Below are positions 58,471 through 64,000 of a stretch of 64,000 bases of DNA, in pieces (position 1 is the stretch's first letter; each line of letters begins with the position of its first letter). The translations under genes and the position numbers were made by a program. The DNA comes from Bacillus fonticola (GTDB lineage Bacteria > Bacillota > Bacilli > Bacillales > JC228): NCBI RefSeq assembly GCF_012955605.1, contig NZ_CP052135.1, forward strand, positions 238,001 to 302,000. Reading direction: 5' to 3'. The notes under the pieces are model-generated. The model searched no databases. It was not told the DNA's origin and worked only from the letters and a program-made list of their open reading frames with translations.

Positions 58471-59639
58471 CATCCTTAACAAAAATTCCGTGCGTATTTA
58501 TGAGGGGTGGAACAAGTAAGGGAATTGTCATCAACAAAAAACACTTGCCTAGTAATCAGGCAGAGAGAGATAAATTGATTTTAAGAATTTATGGAAGCCC
58601 GGATCAGAGACAAATTGATGGATTAGGTGGGGGTACTCCTGTAACTAGTAAAGTAGCCCTTATTGAAGAATCAAATGATGAACATATCGATATCGTCTAC
58701 ACTTTTGGGCAAGTAAGCATTACAAAAGATGAAATAGACTACAAACCGACTTGTGGAAACATTTCAACAGCTGTGGGGCTGTATGCTGTAGAGGAAGGTT
58801 TTTGTGAGTTGAAAGAACCGTGGACGGTCGTAAGAATCTTTAATACGAATACCAATAGGGTTATTGAAGTGGAAGTCCCGACAAAAAATGGAGAGACTAT
58901 GTATGAAGGAGACTACTCCATTTCAGGTGTACCAGGAACTGCCCCTAGAATCAATGTGAACTTTTTAGATTCTGGAGGCGCTATAACAGGTAACATTCTA
59001 CCGACTGGAAATGTAAGGGATACTGTAGAACTTCCATCGGGAGAAATTTATCAAATCAGTGTCGTTGATTCAGCCAACACACTCATCTTTATCACTGCCG
59101 ATCAACTCAATATTCGTGGAACGGAAATAGGGGATAAATTTAACCAGCAGCCATTGCTTAAGAAGCTTGAAGAAATCAGAGTGACTGTTGGTGTTCAAAT
59201 TGGCTTAATAGATGATGCAAAAAATGCAAGCCCATCCACACATGCTTTACCTAAGATCGCAGTAATTGCTAACCCAACAGACTATGTGAATAGTGAGGGC
59301 AATGACGTATTAGCGGAGGACATCCATGTTACGGGGCGATATATTGCGATGGGGACTCTCCATCAAGCCTTTGCAGTAAGTGGTGCAATTGCCATTGCGA
59401 CGGGTGCTCAAATCCCTGGAACTGTTGTCGCTGATATCATCTCCAGTCATGACGGTCCTGTTCGAATCGGTCATCCTTCGGGGATCATTGAAGTGGAAGC
59501 AGTTGTTAAACAAACTGAGGGCGGCTATGTGGTGGAGAGAGCAGCCATTGGAAGAACGGCAAGACGACTTATGGAAGGGCACAGTTTAGTACCGTCCAAC
59601 CTATATAAAGGAAGAAGTGAAGTCATAAAGCTGGTGTAA
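58467..59639 (+). CDS. PrpF family isomerase
   Basis: A 390-residue protein of the PrpF/diaminopimelate epimerase-like fold, which moves double bonds in aconitate-type acids (2-methylaconitate, 4-oxalomesaconate). The N-terminal signature VFMRGGTSKGIVINKKHLP, the GGGTPVTSKVALIE region and the CGNISTAVGLYAVEEG motif with its Cys base are present. It overlaps the MmgE/PrpD gene by ATGA. In this island it may interconvert cis- and trans-aconitate or a related pair. The gene ends 23 bases before the convergent LysR gene. Confidence 0.87.
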   Translation: MTSLTKIPCVFMRGGTSKGIVINKKHLPSNQAERDKLILRIYGSPDQRQIDGLGGGTPVTSKVALIEESNDEHIDIVYTFGQVSITKDEIDYKPTCGNISTAVGLYAVEEGFCELKEPWTVVRIFNTNTNRVIEVEVPTKNGETMYEGDYSISGVPGTAPRINVNFLDSGGAITGNILPTGNVRDTVELPSGEIYQISVVDSANTLIFITADQLNIRGTEIGDKFNQQPLLKKLEEIRVTVGVQIGLIDDAKNASPSTHALPKIAVIANPTDYVNSEGNDVLAEDIHVTGRYIAMGTLHQAFAVSGAIAIATGAQIPGTVVADIISSHDGPVRIGHPSGIIEVEAVVKQTEGGYVVERAAIGRTARRLMEGHSLVPSNLYKGRSEVIKLV

Positions 59640-59662
59640 AACCAGCTTTGTTACTTCACTAG

Positions 59663-60529
59663 TTATTGATCTAAATGGTAAAAATCCTTTATGAATCCTA
59701 CAAATGCATCAACTACAGTTAAGTCCAGTAGTTCTGTCCTGTATAAAAGTTGCGTTTTCCTTAGGATTCTTTCATTGCCTTGAACTAAATCAATAGTGTG
59801 CAAATTATCTTCTTCCTTTAGAGAGATGCTTGGAAATATAGCATAACCGAGTCCTTTTTTGACCAATTCTTTACACGTTTCAATCCGATCAACTTCCATA
59901 GAAATATTAGGAGGAACATCAAATATACTGTGCCACCATTGATCAAAAGTATTTTTTAAGCCGAAATCAGTTCGATATCTAATCAATTTTAGGTTTGGTA
60001 GACTCTGCAAATCGATTTTATTTTTCGAAGCAATGCACAACGTTTCTTCATTTAAAACTAATTGTTCACCAGACCAATTTTGTTCTCCTCTTAATATCGC
60101 AACGTGGACTTCTTCACTTTGTATTAATTTAATGACCTCTGAGCTCCAACCGGTTGTGAGACTAATGTCGACTTTGGGGTACTTGGTTAGGAATCCCTCT
60201 AACAGTAGGGGGAGCTGATAGAGGGCAAAGTTACTTGACACGCCGAGCCGTAAAGATCCTTGAACTTCACTTTTCATGTTTCGTAAAGTGTCTTTCGTAT
60301 TACTTAGTTCTCTGATCATTTTTTGAGAATGTTTGACCAGGAATTCACCTTCTTTTGTAAAAACAACACCTTTGCTTCCTCTAAAGATGATTTGGCAATC
60401 AAATTCTTTTTCGATCTGCTTAATTCGATAGGTTAAAGCAGGTTGAGATATGTATAATTTTTGAGCAGTTTTTGTAATGGTTCCTTCTTCGTGTAGGTTC
60501 AATAGCAAGTTCCAATCTTTCTCGTTCAT
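59663..60529 (-). CDS. LysR-family transcriptional regulator
   Basis: A 288-residue regulator with an N-terminal winged helix (WNLLLNLHEEGTITKTAQKL then YISQPALTYRIKQIE) and a periplasmic-binding-like effector domain (about 90-288). It is divergent from the tcuA-like gene and convergent with the tct operon, as expected for a local activator (compare TcuR for tricarballylate). ATG at 60529 has AAAGGAG upstream on the minus strand. A minus-strand TATAAT lies at 60634-60639, so autoregulation at the shared region is plausible. Confidence 0.88.
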   Translation of the reverse strand: MNEKDWNLLLNLHEEGTITKTAQKLYISQPALTYRIKQIEKEFDCQIIFRGSKGVVFTKEGEFLVKHSQKMIRELSNTKDTLRNMKSEVQGSLRLGVSSNFALYQLPLLLEGFLTKYPKVDISLTTGWSSEVIKLIQSEEVHVAILRGEQNWSGEQLVLNEETLCIASKNKIDLQSLPNLKLIRYRTDFGLKNTFDQWWHSIFDVPPNISMEVDRIETCKELVKKGLGYAIFPSISLKEEDNLHTIDLVQGNERILRKTQLLYRTELLDLTVVDAFVGFIKDFYHLDQ

Positions 60530-60647
60530 AGCAACTGCTCCTTTTTTGTATGGTTTGAAGAGGCTTATATAAATGAAGTGAAAAAGAATGTTGAAAATAT
60601 GGCTGGGTTTCCGTTCATTGTATGAGTGTCTTAATTATAGCATGCAT

Positions 60648-60664
60648 CATAAATTTTGTTTATG
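60648..60664. promoter_or_regulatory. Candidate LysR-type operator
   Basis: CATAAATTTTGTTTATG is a perfect 6-5-6 palindrome containing the T-N11-A pattern typical of LysR sites. It overlaps the -35 region of the predicted LysR promoter and is 101 bases before the tcuA start. Confidence 0.5.
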
Positions 60665-60764
60665 GAAAAGGATAAAACATTAATATTTCACTTATGTTTT
60701 GATCTATTTTAATCTATATATAGATAGTTTAATTGCGAAAAAAACTTCTTCGAGGTGAATGGAT

Positions 60765-62267
60765 GTGTCGAATCACGATGAATTGAATTTTGATGTGGTG
60801 GTAGTCGGAGCGGGAAATGCTGCACTTTGCGCTGCTATTGCTTCGAGAGAAAAGGGTGCGAAAGTACTTGTATTGGAAAAAGGACCTAAACGAAAACGCG
60901 GAGGAAATTCGTATTTTACTGATGGAGCCATTCGGTTTGCATTCAATGGGCTTGATGACTTAAGAAAGGTCATGCCGAGTATCTCTAATGAGGAAGCATC
61001 GAAGATTAATATGCCTCCATACACAGCGGAAAAATATTATTCCGATCTAATGAAGGCAACAGGAAACCAATCAGACCCTGAATTAGCGAACCATCTTGTA
61101 AGTAAATCATATGAAACGATTGAATGGATGCACAGTCATAAAATTGTGTTTGAATTAATCTACGATAATCAATCGTTTGTTAAGGATGAGGTTTATCACT
61201 TCTGGGGTGGACTTCCAGTCAAAACACAGGACCGGGGTGTCGGATTAATCAAGCAGTTAAACGAAAGAGCAGGGGAGCTTGGCATTGAAGTTTGGTATGA
61301 ATCACCCGCTGTGAAAATCAACACGAATAACGATGAAGTGACTTCCATTGTTGTCAACAAGAACGGAGAACAAGTAACGGTTCAAACGAAAAGCGTTGTG
61401 TTAGCATGTGGTAGCTTTGAAGCAAACAAGAAGCTTCGTGCTGAAAACTTAGGTGAGGAATGGAACCACGCCATCTTAAGAGGAACAGAATTTAATACAG
61501 GTGATGGTTTGACAATGGCCTTCGAAGTTGGGGCTCAGCCTTTTGGTCAATGGAGCATGGGTCACGCGATAGGTACTGATGCCAATGCACCGAAAGTGGG
61601 GGATTTTACAAAGCCAGGGGATATTTTTAAAAAACATTCATATCCACTGGGTATTATGATTAATAAGGATGGCGTCCGTTTTGTCGATGAAGGCGCTGAT
61701 TTCAGAAACTATACGTATGCAAAGTATGGTCGCGAAGTATTAAAACAACCAGGACATGTTGCTTATCAAGTTTATGATCAGCAAGTTAGACCCATGCTTC
61801 GTGACGAATATGATCGTGAAGAAGCAACATGTTTCAAAGCGGATACCATAGAAGAACTAGCTGCTCAGTTGGATGTAGACCAAGAACAATTTATCAAAAC
61901 AATTGCAGAATATAACGATGCTGTCCAGGGTGGAGAGTATCAACCTGCTGAGAAAGATGGCAAAGGAACGGAAGGCATTACGCCGCCTAAATCAAATTGG
62001 GCGTTGAAATTAGAGAAAGCACCATTTTATGCTTACCCAGTAACGTGTGGTATGACTTTCTGTTTCGGAGGCTTAAGAGCAAACACCAAGGGAGAAGTGT
62101 TAAATAAGAGTGGAGAACCGATTCAAGGACTCTATGCAGCCGGAGAAATGATTGGTGGAATCTTTTACGAAAACTACCCTGGTGGTTCAGGACTAATGTC
62201 TGGAGCGGTTTTTGGGAAAACAGCAGGAACATCGGCTGCTAAATATGTAAATGGGCAGCTGGTTTAG
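60765..62267 (+). CDS. tcuA: FAD-dependent tricarballylate dehydrogenase-like protein (TcuA)
   Basis: A 500-residue flavoprotein of the fumarate reductase/succinate dehydrogenase flavoprotein superfamily, best matching TcuA, which oxidises tricarballylate to cis-aconitate. FAD site: VVVVGAGNAALCAAIASREK; substrate region: RGGNSYFTDGAIRFAFNGL; C-terminal FAD block: GLYAAGEMIGGIFYENYPGG and SGLMSGAVFGKTAG. GTG at 60765 has GAGGTG seven bases upstream; ATG 60759 is nearer to it. No TcuB-like electron-transfer protein is found in the window, so the electron acceptor is unclear. A terminator follows. Confidence 0.83.
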   Translation: MSNHDELNFDVVVVGAGNAALCAAIASREKGAKVLVLEKGPKRKRGGNSYFTDGAIRFAFNGLDDLRKVMPSISNEEASKINMPPYTAEKYYSDLMKATGNQSDPELANHLVSKSYETIEWMHSHKIVFELIYDNQSFVKDEVYHFWGGLPVKTQDRGVGLIKQLNERAGELGIEVWYESPAVKINTNNDEVTSIVVNKNGEQVTVQTKSVVLACGSFEANKKLRAENLGEEWNHAILRGTEFNTGDGLTMAFEVGAQPFGQWSMGHAIGTDANAPKVGDFTKPGDIFKKHSYPLGIMINKDGVRFVDEGADFRNYTYAKYGREVLKQPGHVAYQVYDQQVRPMLRDEYDREEATCFKADTIEELAAQLDVDQEQFIKTIAEYNDAVQGGEYQPAEKDGKGTEGITPPKSNWALKLEKAPFYAYPVTCGMTFCFGGLRANTKGEVLNKSGEPIQGLYAAGEMIGGIFYENYPGGSGLMSGAVFGKTAGTSAAKYVNGQLV

Positions 62268-62330
62268 AAGTTTTCTAGACAAGTAGAAACCTGTTTCCTA
62301 TATACATGAAAACCTAGTGTATGGCCAGAA

Positions 62331-62372
62331 AACAAGCTGACCTTGGACGTGCCGAGAACAGCTTGTTTTTTT
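62331..62372 (+). terminator. Intrinsic terminator after tcuA
   Basis: AACAAGCTG (62331-62339) and CAGCTTGTT (62359-62367) with a 19-base loop, then five further T residues. Confidence 0.8.
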
Positions 62373-62405
62373 GCATTTCACTGGCATATATTTGTGAACT
62401 AAAAA

Positions 62406-62462
62406 GAACTGGCACCGCCCGCTATTTGTCGTTTTTCGACATAATTCGGGGCGTACCAGTTC
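62406..62462. repeat. Palindromic repeat, type B, between tcuA and guaC
   Basis: GAACTGGCACCGCCC and GGGGCGTACCAGTTC are near-complementary arms. TTTTCGACATAATTCGGGG in the right half is identical to the copy at 47948-48047, which is about 43 bases longer in the middle. Confidence 0.75.
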
Positions 62463-62468
62463 CGGATA

Positions 62469-63443
62469 TTAATCACCGTTAAAAATAGAGTTCTTCACAA
62501 CTACATAATCTACAGTACGGATCGCTTCGAGTTTGTTTCCTCCGGCATACGAAATCGAGGATTGCAGGTCTTGCTCCATTTCGATCAATGTATCCTGTAG
62601 GGAACCTTTGTAGTCGACGAACATTTTTTTACCTTCTACATTTTTCTTTTCGCCTTTTTGGAATTCGGAAGCTGAGCCGAAGTATTCTTTATAGCGCTTG
62701 CCATCTTTCTCGACGGTTTCTCCTGGAGATTCTTCGTGGCCTGCAAATAGTGAGCCGATCATGACCATCGAGGCACCGAATCGAATCGATTTCGCGATAT
62801 CACCATGAGTGCGAATTCCACCGTCTGCAATAATCGGTTTGCTCGCTGCCTTTGCACACCAACGTAGGGCAGCTAATTGCCAGCCTCCGGTTCCGAAGCC
62901 TGTTTTAATCTTCGTAATACAAACTTTCCCAGGCCCGATACCTACTTTAGTCGCGTCAGCACCCGCATTCTCTAATTCTCTTACAGCTTCTGGCGTACCT
63001 ACATTTCCTGCAATCACAAAGGTTTGAGGTAAGTGATTCTTAAGATGTTGGATCATCTTGATGACAGTATTTGAATGACCGTGTGCGATATCAATTGTAA
63101 CGAATTCTGGCACGAGTTGTTCCTCTGCTAATTGCTGTACAAATTGATACTCTTCCTCTTTCACACCTACACTAATAGAAGCGACAAATCCACGAGCGTG
63201 CATATTCTTGATAAATGAGATCCGCTTTTCAGGTTCGAAACGATGCATAATATAAAAGTAGCCATTTTCCGCTAAGAAGGTCGCCACCTTCTCGTCAATA
63301 ATCGTTTGCATATTAGCAGGCACCACAGGCAGTTTAAACGTATGTCCGCCCAGGGTCACCGCAGTATCACACTCAGAACGGCTATTTACAATACATTTTG
63401 CTGGGATTAATTGAATATCTTCGTAATCAAATACATTTTCCAT
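62469..63443 (-). CDS. guaC: GMP reductase
   Basis: A 324-residue TIM-barrel enzyme that converts GMP to IMP and ammonia with NADPH. It begins [20 protein letters not shown] as Bacillus GuaC; the catalytic Cys is in [19 protein letters not shown] (GSxCxT-like loop), followed by [20 protein letters not shown] and a [14 protein letters not shown] flap. The shorter length without CBS domains separates it from IMP dehydrogenase. The ATG follows AGGGGTG on the minus strand. PurBox-like sequences upstream suggest PurR control. Confidence 0.95.
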   Translation of the reverse strand: MENVFDYEDIQLIPAKCIVNSRSECDTAVTLGGHTFKLPVVPANMQTIIDEKVATFLAENGYFYIMHRFEPEKRISFIKNMHARGFVASISVGVKEEEYQFVQQLAEEQLVPEFVTIDIAHGHSNTVIKMIQHLKNHLPQTFVIAGNVGTPEAVRELENAGADATKVGIGPGKVCITKIKTGFGTGGWQLAALRWCAKAASKPIIADGGIRTHGDIAKSIRFGASMVMIGSLFAGHEESPGETVEKDGKRYKEYFGSASEFQKGEKKNVEGKKMFVDYKGSLQDTLIEMEQDLQSSISYAGGNKLEAIRTVDYVVVKNSIFNGD

Positions 63444-63456
63444 AGGTTACACCCCT

Positions 63457-63501
63457 AAACACGAATGTTGTATAAAGTTTAAATGGTTAATGTTCGTACA
63501 T
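63457..63501. promoter_or_regulatory. PurBox-like inverted pair before guaC
   Basis: AAACACGAATGTT (63457-63469, 9 of 13 match to AWWWCCGAACWWT) and, on the other strand, ATGTACGAACATT (63489-63501, 11 of 13) face each other 19 bases apart. Paired inverted PurBoxes are the PurR operator form in Bacillus, and guaC is a known PurR target in B. subtilis. Confidence 0.45.
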
Positions 63502-63550
63502 AGGTACTGTACTTTATTTCTTGGGGGATGTCAAAGGGCTCTACCGTCAG

Positions 63551-63570
63551 GGTAGTGATAGGCACCGCCC
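63551..63570. repeat. Partial GGCACCGCC-core repeat
   Basis: GGTAGTGATAGGCACCGCCC, close to the half-element at 17104-17123. Confidence 0.45.
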
Positions 63571-63605
63571 CCTTTTAGTGTACACTTCTCTTTCGTTCCT
63601 CGAGA

Positions 63606-64000
63606 CTAACGGTTCTTCCTCCGTTGTTTGTTCGCTTGGTTTCGTTTCTTTTTGTTTTTTGCAACATTTTTGCTAGATGATTTATGGGTTGGTTTCGAGT
63701 CATGACCAAGCAACTGGCCGAGTAAGGACAATTGATCGCTCTCCTTCACCGTTTTTAGAGGTGGAGTGGTTCGCCTTTTAGGTGGCGCTGAGAAGGATTG
63801 ATGAAAGATTTCACGTTCCTTAAGAAATTCCTCCTCTGGAATAATCGTTGGTCTACCCCACTCGTGAACAAATGTAAACCTCCATAAGTCCTCACGGTTC
63901 CGTTTCATTAGCTGCTTCTTCACAGCTTGAATATGTTGTAGCGACTTTCTTATAGCTTCGTCGTTAGCCAATTGATGTTCACGAAGAAAATCGTATATGA
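63606..64000 (-). CDS. Hypothetical protein, 5' end cut by the window edge
   Basis: The reading frame is open from 63606 to the window end: upstream of a TTG at 63971 it continues IYDFLREHQLANDEAIRKSL without a stop, and the TTG lacks a ribosome site, so the true start is probably beyond 64000. The visible 131 residues have a helical start, a WRFTFVHEWGRPTIIPEEEF segment and a very basic tail (NKKKRNQANKQRRKNR) that could bind nucleic acid. I do not recognise the family. Confidence 0.6.
   Translation of the reverse strand, partial: IYDFLREHQLANDEAIRKSLQHIQAVKKQLMKRNREDLWRFTFVHEWGRPTIIPEEEFLKEREIFHQSFSAPPKRRTTPPLKTVKESDQLSLLGQLLGHDSKPTHKSSSKNVAKNKKKRNQANKQRRKNR

Overview
The window reads as chromosomal DNA of a low-GC Gram-positive bacterium of the family Bacillaceae. 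The evidence is the set of Bacillus-type genes and controls: a manR-manP-manA mannose locus, a YqhH/YqhG pair, an ilv-leu operon with a T-box leader, PRD-type PTS regulators, strong Shine-Dalgarno sequences, frequent TTG and GTG starts, CcpA-type cre sites and a PurR-type operator before guaC. The species cannot be named from sequence alone. No tRNA, rRNA, transposase, prophage or CRISPR array was seen.

Layout. 0.2-6.4 kb: a DUF4256 protein, then mannose uptake and entry into glycolysis (ManR activator, ManP EIIBCA transporter, ManA isomerase). 6.5-11.7 kb: small accessory genes (Uma2-type nuclease, YbxH-like protein, DUF1648 membrane protein, metallophosphoesterase, Gfo/Idh/MocA oxidoreductase, MFS transporter). 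11.6-17.1 kb: a variable stretch with an Lsa-like ABC-F protein, APH-like kinase, NUDIX hydrolase, DUF1835 protein and a second Uma2 protein, mixed with three broken gene pieces (3' end of jetD, 5' end of glmS, 3' end of the nearby Gfo/Idh gene). 17.4-25.4 kb: a complete four-gene type II Wadjet operon (jetABCD), an SMC-like anti-plasmid system. 25.8-31.5 kb: SelO, a TauE/SafE permease, a methionine-rich exported protein, a SHOCT protein and a two-component system. 31.6-35.4 kb: a CBO0543 membrane protein and the SNF2 helicase/YqhG pair.

36.2-49.1 kb: branched-chain amino acid synthesis in the order ilvE, ilvD, T-box leader, ilvB, ilvN, ilvC, leuA, leuB, leuC, leuD, ilvA. An array of about 29 copies of a 19-21 bp unit sits inside the operon between leuB and leuC. 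A second array of seven 21-bp units lies at 27.3 kb; both share a GAATACGC...CATG skeleton. 49.2-53.4 kb: a second CBO0543 protein, an S9 peptidase and an MFS transporter. 53.9-62.3 kb: a tricarboxylate-use island (TctCAB transporter, MmgE/PrpD protein, PrpF-family isomerase, LysR regulator, TcuA-type tricarballylate dehydrogenase) behind a perfect cre match. 62.4-64 kb: guaC and a gene cut by the window edge.

Short palindromic intergenic repeats sharing a GGCACCGC-like core are scattered through the window; some overlap the ends or starts of genes. The most unusual material is the pair of short-unit tandem arrays, the jetD remnant that makes a direct repeat around the Wadjet region, the apparently isoleucine-reading T-box, and a nested-hairpin element at 7.5 kb.
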